Positions 1-8,578 of a stretch of DNA of 64,000 bases are shown here, piece by piece. The DNA lies in contig CP033051.1 of assembly GCA_003667865.1 (NCBI GenBank), forward strand, positions 1,943,501 through 2,007,500, given 5' to 3'. A program made the position numbers and the translations under genes. How positions within the stretch are numbered: position 1 is the first letter of the stretch; the number at the start of each line of letters is the position of its first letter. The notes under the pieces are model-generated. The model did no database searches. It was not told where the DNA came from and saw nothing but the letters and a program-made list of their open reading frames with translations. The DNA comes from Rossellomorea marisflavi (GTDB lineage: Bacteria; Bacillota; Bacilli; Bacillales; Bacillaceae_B).

Positions 1-2240
1 GAGATGAAGTGGTAACGATTCGCAGAAACTTTTGGGATGAAGTGAAGGTGAATACGGATACATTTGATGATTACCTCGAAACGATTCTCACCTTAAGGCA
101 ACAGGCTCAAGATTTATCTGTAAGCCAAAGTACTCACAAGCAGGCATCTAAGAAGCTGTCGACATTAAAGCGAATGAAACAGTCCCCTTATTTCGGGAAA
201 ATTTCATTCACTGAAGAAGGACACTCCTCCTCTGAGCACATCTATATTGGGATTGGTACGCTTACTGACCATAATGGAGAAGAGTTCCTTGTATATGATT
301 GGCGGGCACCGATTTCAAGTGTCTACTATGATTATGGTCCGGGTCCGGCAGCCTATACGACACCAGGGGGCACCATTGCAGGAAACCTTGATAAAAAATG
401 GCAATATATTATCCGAAACGGTGTTATGGAGTCTATGTTCGATACGAGTCTCACGATTGGAGACGAGATTTTACAGCAGGTACTTGGTAAAAGCTCGGAC
501 AATCAAATGCATCACATTGCAGCAACCATTCAACGAGAGCAAAACCTAATAATCCGTCATGACAAGGGAAGATTGTTGATTGTTCAAGGAGCTGCAGGGA
601 GCGGGAAAACCTCAGCTGCTATGCAACGAATCGCCTACTTGCTATACAAGTATCGCAATAAATTGAATGCAGACCAGATCATTCTCTTTTCTCCCAATAC
701 GATGTTTAATAGCTACGTATCCAATGTTTTGCCGGAGCTTGGTGAAGAGAATATGCAGCAAGTAACCTTTCAGGAATATCTTGATCATCGATTACGTAAT
801 GATTTTCAGGTTGAAGGGCCCTATGATCAGCTAGAATATGTGCTGACTGCTGTTACTGAACCGAATTACAAAACGAGGATGGCAAGTATTCGGTATAAGG
901 CATCCATTGATTATTTCAATACAATAAAAGCGTATAGGCAGTCCTTGGAATCAAAGGGTATGCTATTTAAAGCCATTACGTTCAGAGGGAAGCCAATTAT
1001 AACAGCTCAACAAATCGAGGAACAATTTTACCAAAACGATACCACGCTCCGTTTTCACAATAGAGTAGAGAACCTAACAAAATGGCTCAACAAAAAGCTG
1101 AATGAGGTGGAGAAGCTTGAACGGAAGAAGCCATGGGTTGAGGAAGAAGTTGAGCTGCTCAGTAATGAAGAGTATCACAAGATGTATTCCTATCTACTGA
1201 AGAAGAGCGGTTTACCTGAGGATGCACAGGATGATTTCATTGTGACATCAGAAGCGCTCGGTCGATTGATTGTACGAAAAAAATTCAAGCCACTACGAAA
1301 ACGAATCGAAAACCTTCAATTCATCGATATTAAAGGAATCTATAAGCAGCTTTTCACAGTTGAAACACAAGTATTGGCGGAAAAGCCTCAAAGCTGGGAG
1401 GATATTTGTCGGTTAACAGTGAAGATGCTAGACGAAGGGAAGCTGTATTATGAGGACGCAACTCCTTTCTTATTTTTAGTAGAGCTTATCCAAGGGTTTC
1501 AAACCAATCTTTCGATGAAACATGTCATTATTGACGAGGCTCAGGATTATTCACCATTTCAATTTGAATTTTTAAAAAGGCTGTTTCCTTCTGCGAAGAT
1601 GACGGTTCTTGGCGACTTCAATCAGGCAATCTTTGCCCACGCGAGTGAGAAGGGTGACTTCAATGCACTCCTGGATTTATATGGTCCGGATGAGGCTGAT
1701 GTCATTAACCTAAACCGAAGCTACCGATCTACAAAACCAATCATAGAGTTTACAAGCAAGCTTGTACCAAGCCACACGATCATGCCATTTGAACGTGAAG
1801 GGCAAAAGCCAGTCTTGCAAAAAGTAGCGAACAGAGATGAGCTGCATTCTTCGATTGTTTTAAAAGTAGAAGAGCTGCAAAAAGAAAAGTACAATACAAT
1901 TGCCATCATCTGTAAGTCTGCTGCAGAAAGCGACTTAGCCTATGAGGCATTACGTAGTGTGAATGATGAAATAAAGCTTGTGAAAAGCAGTTCACTTGAA
2001 TACGAGCAAGGCATTGTTGTTATTCCAGCCTATTTAGCAAAAGGCATTGAATTTGACGCTGTAATCCTTTATGATGCCTCTGCTGAAACGTATGGAGATG
2101 AAAGCTTGCGAAGACTGTTTTACACTGCCTGCACTCGAGCAATGCATCGATTGCAGTTGTATAGTATTGGAGAAGGTAGTCCGCTCTTGCAAGATGTTCC
2201 GACGGAGTATTTCGTTTTGGAGGATATTTGTAAAAAATAG
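1..2240 (+). CDS. helD: HelD-like RNA polymerase-recycling helicase, 5' partial
   Basis: UvrD/Rep-like SF1 ATPase of the HelD family, which removes stalled RNA polymerase from DNA. The frame is open to the left edge, so the true start lies outside the window. The 743 visible codons from GTG at 9 compare with about 770 for Bacillus HelD, so only a few dozen residues are missing. Walker A GAAGSGKT is near visible residue 195, Walker B IIDEAQD near 507, and the C-terminal helicase motif FYTACTRAMHRLQL near 705. The N-terminal part with DWRAPISSVYYDY is typical of HelD and not of UvrD or PcrA. The charged N-terminal region should form the arm that enters the polymerase channel. Hairpins with T-runs follow the stop, so it is probably the last gene of its transcript. 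Confidence 0.9.
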   Translation, partial: DEVVTIRRNFWDEVKVNTDTFDDYLETILTLRQQAQDLSVSQSTHKQASKKLSTLKRMKQSPYFGKISFTEEGHSSSEHIYIGIGTLTDHNGEEFLVYDWRAPISSVYYDYGPGPAAYTTPGGTIAGNLDKKWQYIIRNGVMESMFDTSLTIGDEILQQVLGKSSDNQMHHIAATIQREQNLIIRHDKGRLLIVQGAAGSGKTSAAMQRIAYLLYKYRNKLNADQIILFSPNTMFNSYVSNVLPELGEENMQQVTFQEYLDHRLRNDFQVEGPYDQLEYVLTAVTEPNYKTRMASIRYKASIDYFNTIKAYRQSLESKGMLFKAITFRGKPIITAQQIEEQFYQNDTTLRFHNRVENLTKWLNKKLNEVEKLERKKPWVEEEVELLSNEEYHKMYSYLLKKSGLPEDAQDDFIVTSEALGRLIVRKKFKPLRKRIENLQFIDIKGIYKQLFTVETQVLAEKPQSWEDICRLTVKMLDEGKLYYEDATPFLFLVELIQGFQTNLSMKHVIIDEAQDYSPFQFEFLKRLFPSAKMTVLGDFNQAIFAHASEKGDFNALLDLYGPDEADVINLNRSYRSTKPIIEFTSKLVPSHTIMPFEREGQKPVLQKVANRDELHSSIVLKVEELQKEKYNTIAIICKSAAESDLAYEALRSVNDEIKLVKSSSLEYEQGIVVIPAYLAKGIEFDAVILYDASAETYGDESLRRLFYTACTRAMHRLQLYSIGEGSPLLQDVPTEYFVLEDICKK

Positions 2241-2347
2241 TCTTGTGGCAGTTGATTGATTTCTTTTCTGAAGTTTGAATTCTTTCGCAATGTGCCGTCA
2301 AGCTTTTAAAAAATCCCCCAGTTTTACTGGGTGAAAAACATTTTTTT

Positions 2348-2382
2348 GCACTTTCTGTGATAAAGAAAGTGCTTTTCTTTTT
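2348..2382 (+). terminator. Intrinsic terminator after helD
   Basis: Perfect 8-bp stem GCACTTTC (2348-2355) / GAAAGTGC (2365-2372), followed by TTTTCTTTTT. A weaker hairpin, CCCAGT/ACTGGG at 2317-2331, lies just upstream. Confidence 0.85.
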
Positions 2383-2439
2383 GAATTTGCGATACTTAGG
2401 ATATGATTAGAAGAAGGACCTTTTGTAATTGGAGGAATT

Positions 2440-3267
2440 ATGATGAATCAAGTAAAGGGATTGCATCAAGAAGCGATGGACGTTTTAAAGGCAACAAGTC
2501 GAACATTCTACATACCAATTACCTTTTTGAAAAAGGATTTAAAACATGCAGTAGCTGTGGCCTATTTGGCTATGCGTGCCATCGATGAAATCGAAGACCA
2601 CCAAGAATTATCAAATGATGTAAAGAATACATTACTTATGGAAGTAAGTCAGTTATTACTTGAAGAAGAATTGAATCGTGAGAAGTACACCACATTACTC
2701 TCACCGTTTGAGCACGAACTACCAGAGGTAACATTACGTTTACCTGATTGGCTGTCACTTGCTCCAAATGGTGCAAAGAAATGCATTCAGCATGCAACAA
2801 GTGAAATGGCAACAGGGATGGCAAAATGGGCCAAACTGGGTTGGAGCATACAAACCCGTGAAGACTTAGATGACTACACGTATTATGTCGCAGGTCTTGT
2901 TGGTGTGATGTTATCTGATTTGTGGAAATGGCATGATGGTGTTGAAACCGATCGTGATCTAGCTATTGGATATGGACGAGGCTTACAAGCTGTGAACATT
3001 TTGCGTAACCAGCATGAAGATATGGATGAACGCGGTGTAAGCTTTATTCCAACTGGCTGGACTCAAGTGGAATTAATGAGCTATGCGAACGAAAACCTAG
3101 CGATGGCGAATGAATATATTAAAAGCATTCATAAGAAGCCTATTCTGCTATTCTGTCGTCTGCCATTAGCAATGGCTCATAAGACAATAAAGGCCATACG
3201 TGACGGTCGTGAAAAAATCAGTCGTAGTGAGGTTGAGGACATTGTTCAGCAGATTCAAGCAGATTAG
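2440..3267 (+). CDS. Squalene/phytoene synthase family protein, YisP-like
   Basis: About 275 residues, the size of Bacillus YisP and other short members of the trans-isoprenyl diphosphate synthase (head-to-head) family. The first aspartate-rich motif is DEIED in AMRAIDEIEDH, near residue 50. The second motif region reads NILRNQHEDMDERG, near residue 185. The first Asp usual in that motif (DxxED) is Asn here, while the following ED is kept. YisP is known as a farnesyl-diphosphate phosphatase rather than a true squalene synthase, and the altered motif suggests this protein may behave likewise; that is inference. No carotenoid or squalene genes adjoin it. RBS GGAGG (2431-2435) fits ATG 2440 or, with better spacing, ATG 2443. 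Confidence 0.85.
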   Translation: MMNQVKGLHQEAMDVLKATSRTFYIPITFLKKDLKHAVAVAYLAMRAIDEIEDHQELSNDVKNTLLMEVSQLLLEEELNREKYTTLLSPFEHELPEVTLRLPDWLSLAPNGAKKCIQHATSEMATGMAKWAKLGWSIQTREDLDDYTYYVAGLVGVMLSDLWKWHDGVETDRDLAIGYGRGLQAVNILRNQHEDMDERGVSFIPTGWTQVELMSYANENLAMANEYIKSIHKKPILLFCRLPLAMAHKTIKAIRDGREKISRSEVEDIVQQIQAD

Positions 3268-3330
3268 CTGAAGTGTGGACAAAAGTTGAGACCTTATTAT
3301 GAAGAAAACTTTAAATTTTGATATACAAAA

Positions 3331-3372
3331 AGCGCTTGGTTGAGTGGGGAAACTCATGAATCAAGCGTTTTG
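3331..3372 (+). terminator. Probable terminator after the YisP-like gene
   Basis: Inverted repeat CGCTTG (3333-3338) / CAAGCG (3362-3367), extended by GAGT/ACTC inside the loop and followed by TTTTG. Confidence 0.6.
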
Positions 3373-3410
3373 TGCTATCCGGTAGTTAAATGGGGTAGTA
3401 ATTTGGTTGT

Positions 3411-3591
3411 AGCGGACATTTAGTACGCTATTTTTAGAAAAACGGTCAATTTGGTGAAGTTGGCGGACATCTGTTCCGCTATTTCATGAGAATTGCAGGT
3501 ATATAGCTACTTTTTTAATGAATAACGGAATAGATGTCCGTGTCCCCCTTTAAAACCCGACTTTTTCCTCAAATAACGGAATAAATGTCCG
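3411..3591. repeat. Four copies of a GCGGACAT...CGCTATT repeat in two orientations
   Basis: Four roughly 21-25-bp units related to GCGGACATCTGTTCCGCTAT lie in the 375-bp gap between genes. Two are forward (3411-3435, 3462-3484) and two inverted (3521-3540, 3571-3591, reading AATAACGGAATAGATGTCCG and similar). The forward pair can fold on the inverted pair. Nothing coding is seen here. Similar units are common in Bacillaceae intergenic DNA, and their function is unknown. Confidence 0.7.
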
Positions 3592-3642
3592 GTGTGAAAA
3601 ATAAGCACCTTACAAAATGAACCACGCTAAGCTACATAACCC

Positions 3643-4599
3643 CTAATACCCTTTTTGAAAATCAACAAGGTTTATGGAAGGGGACTTCCCAGCAATATAG
3701 TCTTTTAAATTCGGGATAAAAATATCCTCAATCACTCGCCTATCATAATATTCAGTAGATCCAGCAGTATGTGGTGTAATAATGACATTCTCCATCTCCC
3801 AAAGAGGATGATCCTGTTCGAGAGGCTCTTTGGCGAATACATCAAGTCCAGCTCCAGCAATACTTCCAGTTTCTAGAGCAGCAATCAATTCTTTTTCCTC
3901 AACGGTTTCACCACGGCCGATATTAATGAAAAAACTACTATCCTTCATAAGTTCAAATTCCTTTTTACCAAACATGCCACGGGTTTCCGGAGTGAGTGGG
4001 ACAGTGTTCACTACATAATCACAGTGTGGAAGCATATGATGTAATTGTTCTGTTGTGAACATTTCATCTACATGGTCACTGTCTTTTCCGGAGTGGCGGA
4101 CACCAAGAACCTTCATACCGAATGCTTGGGCAAGCTTAGCTGTTTCCTTGCCTATTGCTCCAACACCGACGATTCCAATCGTTTTTCCGTGAATTTCAAG
4201 CTTCAGCCCGGAGTGAGCCCATTTCTTTTGTGCTTGGTTTCGAACGTATGTATGAATGTTTCTTGTGAGTCCGAGCATCATTGCAAAAATGGTTTCAGAA
4301 ATAGGGTAAGCATGAACACCGTTTGCACTTGTAACGACAGCACCGTTAGCCTCTAACGCCTTTAAAGGTAAAGAGTCGACCCCTGCACTCCATGTTTGAA
4401 GCCAACGAAGAGTGGATGTTGACTTCGAGATTGTTTCTGTCATACTTCGCTTCCATCCAGCAATCACTTCAGCGTCTTGAAGATGAGGTTCCCAGTGTTC
4501 AGGCTCTTTTCCGGTGATAATCTGCCAATCTGGGACGATTTGCTGGACCTGTTCCAATAACTCTTTTTCTATGTTTTGTGCAATGATTAATTTTTTCAT
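3643..4599 (-). CDS. D-isomer-specific 2-hydroxyacid dehydrogenase
   Basis: NAD(P)-dependent 2-hydroxyacid dehydrogenase (glyoxylate/hydroxypyruvate reductase-like) of 318 residues. The Rossmann motif GIVGVGAIG is near residue 140. The catalytic Arg is in NIGRGETV, followed by the Glu region in DVFAKEPLE and the catalytic His in ITPHTAG. The start chosen is ATG at 4599, whose first residues are MKKLIIAQN. GGGGG lies 10 bases upstream, and the longer reading from 4632 adds 11 residues with no ribosome site. The gene stands alone between divergent neighbours. The substrate cannot be told from sequence. Confidence 0.88.
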   Translation of the reverse strand: MKKLIIAQNIEKELLEQVQQIVPDWQIITGKEPEHWEPHLQDAEVIAGWKRSMTETISKSTSTLRWLQTWSAGVDSLPLKALEANGAVVTSANGVHAYPISETIFAMMLGLTRNIHTYVRNQAQKKWAHSGLKLEIHGKTIGIVGVGAIGKETAKLAQAFGMKVLGVRHSGKDSDHVDEMFTTEQLHHMLPHCDYVVNTVPLTPETRGMFGKKEFELMKDSSFFINIGRGETVEEKELIAALETGSIAGAGLDVFAKEPLEQDHPLWEMENVIITPHTAGSTEYYDRRVIEDIFIPNLKDYIAGKSPSINLVDFQKGY

Positions 4600-4782
4600 A
4601 AATAAGATACCCCCAACTCTTTTCATGATCATACATTCATCATATCAAAAATGGATTAGAAGCACGAAGGGTTCGAGTTGGTTATTATCTGAACCGACCT
4701 TTTGCTAATAACAGGCAACTCTACGGAGAGTTTATTGTGAATTAACCATTTGCTGGCTATAGTAAATGTAGAGGTGATGTTG

Positions 4783-5382
4783 ATGGATTGTAGTAAAGTT
4801 GGCAAGCTAATCTATAGTCTTAGGAAGGAAAAGAGTATGACTCAAAAAGAGATCGCCGATGCAATGGGGATAAGTGATAAGACAATCTCAAAATGGGAGC
4901 GAGGCATGGGGTGTCCTGATGTAACTCTACTCGGTGAACTCTCTAGCATACTAGGTGTAAACATTGAGCGGATTTTAGTAGGGGACTTAAATCCGAATGA
5001 GGTAGAGGCGGGGAATATGAGACGGATAAAATTTTATGTGTGTACCAATTGTGAAAATGTTATGAACAGTATGGGAGAAGCTGAGATTTCTTGTTGTGGT
5101 AGAAAGTTAGCACCACTTGAAGCAATAGTAGAAAACGAGGACCATAAAATGAACATTCAAGAAGTTGAACATGATTATTATCTGACCATTCAGCATGAGA
5201 TGAGTAAGCATCACTTCATATCTTTTGTAGCCTATGTAAGTCATGATCGATTTTTATTTGTAAAGCTATATCCTGAGCAAAACGCTGAACTCCGTATACC
5301 TAGAATGTCAGGTGGCATGTTATATGCCTACTGTAATCAACATGGACTGTGGAAAAAAGAATTAAAGCGACGAATCGATTGA
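4783..5382 (+). CDS. XRE-family HTH regulator fused to a desulfoferrodoxin-like domain
   Basis: 199 residues. Residues 5-65 are a Cro/C1-type HTH (TQKEIADAMGISDKTISKWE). Residues 82-106 carry a desulforedoxin-like metal site: CTNC at 87-90 and CC at 104-105. The C-terminal third resembles superoxide reductase: QHEM near 137-140, and YCNQHGLW at 183-190 supplying the Cys and His pair of the iron centre. Whether all four histidine ligands of a real reductase are present is unclear. The architecture suggests a redox- or metal-responsive repressor; that is inference. RBS GAGGTG (4771-4776) fits ATG 4783; in-frame ATGs at 4750 and 4777 are less well spaced. Confidence 0.8.
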   Translation: MDCSKVGKLIYSLRKEKSMTQKEIADAMGISDKTISKWERGMGCPDVTLLGELSSILGVNIERILVGDLNPNEVEAGNMRRIKFYVCTNCENVMNSMGEAEISCCGRKLAPLEAIVENEDHKMNIQEVEHDYYLTIQHEMSKHHFISFVAYVSHDRFLFVKLYPEQNAELRIPRMSGGMLYAYCNQHGLWKKELKRRID

Positions 5383-5426
5383 AGTGCCTTTACCTGGATC
5401 ATTCTAGTCATTCTGAGAAGTATCTA

Positions 5427-5456
5427 GGTGAAGGGAATAAGTAACCATCCTTCACC
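5427..5456 (+). other. Hairpin between genes
   Basis: Perfect 8-bp stem GGTGAAGG (5427-5434) / CCTTCACC (5449-5456) after the XRE gene, with no T-run. It may be a weak terminator or transcript-end structure. Confidence 0.4.
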
Positions 5457-5503
5457 AATTAATGGTATATTTATAGTGAATCTACGAAGTGGGGGATACA
5501 TAA

Positions 5504-6754
5504 ATGGAAACTTCTTTCTTTATTACGAATCGAAAAAAATTTACAAATACACTAGAGGATCAATCACTTGCACTGTTCTTTGCTGGGGAAGCACCACAAT
5601 CGTCTGCAGATGAGCATTATGAATTTGTACCAAATCGCAATTTTTATTATTTAAGTGGAATCGATCAGCCTAAAATCATTCTACTTTTCACGAAATATCA
5701 TGGTAAGGTCACAGAGCATCTCTTTGTAGAAAAGGCAGACCCTGTTATGGCAAAGTGGATTGGTGAAAGCATGTCAAAGGAACAAGCAACAGCAGTTTCA
5801 GGCATTGAAACAACACACCATCTAGAAGACTTACAATCTTTTATTCAATCACAGTTACATAACCGGAACTACCAACATGTTTATTTTGATTTAGAAAAAA
5901 GAGCATGGGATGCCCCAGAAACAGCATCTCAAAGGTACGCTGGTGAACTATCAAAGCGTTACCCATCATTACAAATACATAATGCATACCATACTGTTAG
6001 TGATTTACGTCTGATAAAATCTTCAGAAGAAATAGAAGAAATTAGAGAAGCCGGAAGAATCACGTCAGAGGGTATTAAGCATCTGATCCGTCATGCAAAG
6101 CCTGGAATGAAGGAGTATGAGTTAGAGGCGTATTTTGACTTTGTACTAAAATCAAACGGAGTAAAGCGCCATGCGTTTCGTACGATTGTAGCAAGTGGTA
6201 AAAATGCGACGGTTCTACATTACGAAGACAACAATGACGTTGTCAATGATGGCGAGCTAGTCCTTCTTGACCTAGGAGCGCAATGGAACTATTACAGCGG
6301 TGACATTTCCTTTACCTTCCCAGCAAATGGAACATTCTCGGAGCGTCAAAAAACAATCTATAATATTGTTCTGAAGGCCCTTCGTGAAGTGAGTGAAATG
6401 GTAAAACCGGGTGTTACGTTAAGGGAGCTTCATGAGCAAACGCAGAAAATCCTGGCAGATGAATGTATCAGCATTGGTTTAATCCAGGATCCAAAAGAAA
6501 TCTCAAAGTACTTCTACCATGGTGTCGGTCACTCACTTGGACTCGATACACACGACGTAGGTGCAATATTTGAAAGAGAATTAGAGCCAGGAATGGTCAT
6601 TACGATCGAGCCAGGTCTTTATATTGAAGAAGAAGGCATTGGTATCCGAATTGAGGATGACGTGCTTGTGACAGAAACCGGGTTTGAAAATCTAACGCCA
6701 GACCTTCCACGTACTGTGGAGGAAATCGAAGCATTTTTAGCAGAAAATAAGTAA
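5504..6754 (+). CDS. Xaa-Pro aminopeptidase (M24B family)
   Basis: Cytoplasmic metallo-aminopeptidase releasing N-terminal residues before proline; 416 residues. The N-terminal creatinase/aminopeptidase P domain (about 1-165) includes FVPNRNFYYLSGI. The pita-bread catalytic domain follows, with dinuclear metal ligands in LLDLGAQ and SGDISFTF (two Asp), HGVGHSLGL (His), ITIEPGLYI (Glu) and GIRIEDDV (Glu). All five ligands are visible. GGGGG about 8 bases upstream supports ATG 5504. A family A hairpin begins just after the stop and was later split by an IS. Confidence 0.92.
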   Translation: METSFFITNRKKFTNTLEDQSLALFFAGEAPQSSADEHYEFVPNRNFYYLSGIDQPKIILLFTKYHGKVTEHLFVEKADPVMAKWIGESMSKEQATAVSGIETTHHLEDLQSFIQSQLHNRNYQHVYFDLEKRAWDAPETASQRYAGELSKRYPSLQIHNAYHTVSDLRLIKSSEEIEEIREAGRITSEGIKHLIRHAKPGMKEYELEAYFDFVLKSNGVKRHAFRTIVASGKNATVLHYEDNNDVVNDGELVLLDLGAQWNYYSGDISFTFPANGTFSERQKTIYNIVLKALREVSEMVKPGVTLRELHEQTQKILADECISIGLIQDPKEISKYFYHGVGHSLGLDTHDVGAIFERELEPGMVITIEPGLYIEEEGIGIRIEDDVLVTETGFENLTPDLPRTVEEIEAFLAENK

Positions 6755-6771
6755 GTGGGCATGGAAGCATG

Positions 6772-6833
6772 GGAAGCGTGGGGACGGATCTCGTGCTTCT
6801 TTTTCTTGTCCTCAGGAAGCGCAAGAAACGTCC
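6772..6833. repeat. Family A hairpin repeat, left part, split by an IS
   Basis: Family A unit: GAAGCGTG...CGTGCTTCTTTTT followed by the second half AGGAAGCGCAAGAAACGTCC. It is interrupted at 6834 by an IS1182-like element and resumes at 8545 (GAAGCGTCCCCATGCTTCCC). The first stem plus T-run would end the aminopeptidase transcript. Confidence 0.85.
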
Positions 6834-6962
6834 GAGACCAGTGAAAAAGTAGACTTTAGAAAAATTCACCCACTTATTTTTGGTTAATTTTGTATGTTGA
6901 GGTTTTGTTAACATGTTTTTTTTTGTAAAACGGGGGATATAGTGGGGGATATTCCCCGTATT

Positions 6963-8429
6963 TTAGGACATCAACGCCGCAATTCTTTTTAGATTCACTG
7001 CGATAGCGGTGAGTTTTGATTGTTTGGACACACTTAAAAGACCATATCCTCTTGCACGGGATAGGCCATGAAACCTTTTTAGCTCCGCATTTTTTCCTTC
7101 TATAGAAGCTCTTTTCTTATATTTTTCTTTAAACTCTTCTGTCTTTTGCTGTTGAGAGAGTTCATAAAATTGAGTTGTGTTCATCCCGACTACAAGGATT
7201 CTCCGTGCACGATTTTGTGTACAGGCCTCTTGTAATGGACAAGCCTTGCACTGCTTTAACTCAAAGTAATATTTATATCCCTCCCTGACCCCATCCTTAC
7301 GGTTGGATTTATAATATTTCTTCTCCACTGTTGTATTACCTTGGCTGCATTGCCATTCATCTGAGTCTTTATTATATGAATATTCACTTTCATCCAATCG
7401 ATACACGGTTGCACTTACAGGGATGTACGCCTTTGCTTTTACTTCCTCAATCTGATCTAATATTGATTTACGAAAGTAAGCTTTATCTCCATAAACCTCT
7501 TGAATTTTCACTCCACTTTTCTTTGTCTCATCAAATAAATCCTTGGCATGACTCCCATCTATATAAGCACCGTTGCTAGTCCGTACTGAAGTTATGATCC
7601 GTTCATCAGTTGTCATCACAAACTCTGTTTTATACCCGAAGAAATCTTGAGTTTTGCTTTTCCGGCCAACTCGGGCTTCACCATCAACAAGGGAGCGAAC
7701 GCCCTTCTGATTCATGAACTTTGGATCTGCTAAGATATTTCTGGCACTTAGAATGATTGCTGCAGTGTGAACCTCCTTTGTTGAAACTTTAGTTTCTACC
7801 TTGTCTAACACCGTCTCTAAATACCCTTTCATCACGGCTTTTGCTTCTTTGTGATCAGAAATTTCTTTGTAATCGGGTACTTCGGGCAGACCTTCTAGGT
7901 CTGTCCCAGTTTCCTTTTCATATGTATGAATAATGGCTCTCCCCAAATGCTTCATAATTCGTTCAGGTGTCTTTTTAATGGTATTTGCCTCAATATGAGT
8001 GGCATCTATACTTACACTATTGCCCTTAATAATCCCTTTGACTACACATTGACGGACAATTTCTATGATGATTTCGTCAAGAGTGGATTCCCCTAACCGC
8101 TGTGTTCTGAACTTAGAAAGAAGACTTTTTTCAGGGAGCTTATCCTCAGGATTAAGACCAAGAAAATATAAATAAGCAAGGTTCAAACTTGCCTCTCCCA
8201 TGATAATGTCATCCGATAAGTTATAGATATATTGTAAGAAAAGGATTTTACACATCATTTCCGGCTCTTTTGCGGGTCTTCCGAAGTTCTTACAGTAAGA
8301 GTTCTCTAATAAACTATTAATAAAACTGAAGTCTACCGCCATCAAAACTTTTCTAAGTATATGTTTTTCAGGAATTTTATTGTATAATTCAGAATGAAAA
8401 CTATATTGCTTTGGCTCTGTTCGAAGCAT
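6963..8429 (-). CDS. IS1182-family DDE transposase (copy 1)
   Basis: 488-residue transposase that cuts and joins the element's own ends. The N-terminal DUF772-type region includes FGRPAKEPEMMCKILFLQY. Catalytic candidates are Asp in SVSIDATHIEANT, Asp in VYGDKAYFRKS and Glu in KKRASIEGKNAELKRFHGL. A cysteine cluster (CKACPLQEAC) sits between the last two. All parts look intact, so the element may be active. The start ATG follows GGGGGCT, which lies inside an inverted repeat. Confidence 0.92.
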   Translation of the reverse strand: MLRTEPKQYSFHSELYNKIPEKHILRKVLMAVDFSFINSLLENSYCKNFGRPAKEPEMMCKILFLQYIYNLSDDIIMGEASLNLAYLYFLGLNPEDKLPEKSLLSKFRTQRLGESTLDEIIIEIVRQCVVKGIIKGNSVSIDATHIEANTIKKTPERIMKHLGRAIIHTYEKETGTDLEGLPEVPDYKEISDHKEAKAVMKGYLETVLDKVETKVSTKEVHTAAIILSARNILADPKFMNQKGVRSLVDGEARVGRKSKTQDFFGYKTEFVMTTDERIITSVRTSNGAYIDGSHAKDLFDETKKSGVKIQEVYGDKAYFRKSILDQIEEVKAKAYIPVSATVYRLDESEYSYNKDSDEWQCSQGNTTVEKKYYKSNRKDGVREGYKYYFELKQCKACPLQEACTQNRARRILVVGMNTTQFYELSQQQKTEEFKEKYKKRASIEGKNAELKRFHGLSRARGYGLLSVSKQSKLTAIAVNLKRIAALMS

Positions 8430-8434
8430 AGAAA

Positions 8435-8488
8435 AGCCCCCTAGTATGGTTTGTGTTTGGTCGCACTAATTATACCATTAGGGGGCTT
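8435..8488 (-). promoter_or_regulatory. Promoter and ribosome-site hairpin of IS copy 1
   Basis: On the minus strand, AGCCCCCTAATGGT (left arm, from 8488) pairs with ACCATACTAGGGGGCT, which contains the ribosome site of the transposase. A TATAAT box (8474-8469) lies just inside the left arm. Transcripts entering from outside would carry both arms and hide the ribosome site; those starting at the internal promoter would lack most of the left arm. Confidence 0.65.
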
Positions 8489-8544
8489 TTTGTATCTAAA
8501 AAACCGGAAGGTTCTTAAATATAACGGACTTTTTCATCGGTCTC

Positions 8545-8567
8545 GAAGCGTCCCCATGCTTCCCACA
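8545..8567. repeat. Family A hairpin repeat, right part
   Basis: The continuation of the family A unit interrupted at 6834. It begins with the 9-bp target duplicate GAAGCGTCC and ends in CATGCTTCCC. Confidence 0.8.
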
Positions 8568-8578
8568 TGCTCCCTTCA

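Larger units (their letters stand above)
6834..8544 (-). mobile_element. IS1182-like insertion sequence, copy 1 (1711 bp)
   Basis: The ends are inverted repeats: GAGACCAGTGAAAAAGT at 6834 and, on the other strand, GAGACCGATGAAAAAGT from 8544. Flanking 9-bp direct repeats GAAACGTCC (6825-6833) and GAAGCGTCC (8545-8553) differ at one base. Removing the element and one duplicate restores a normal family A repeat. It carries one transposase on the minus strand. It resembles, but is not identical to, the copy at 15221-16947. Confidence 0.9.
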
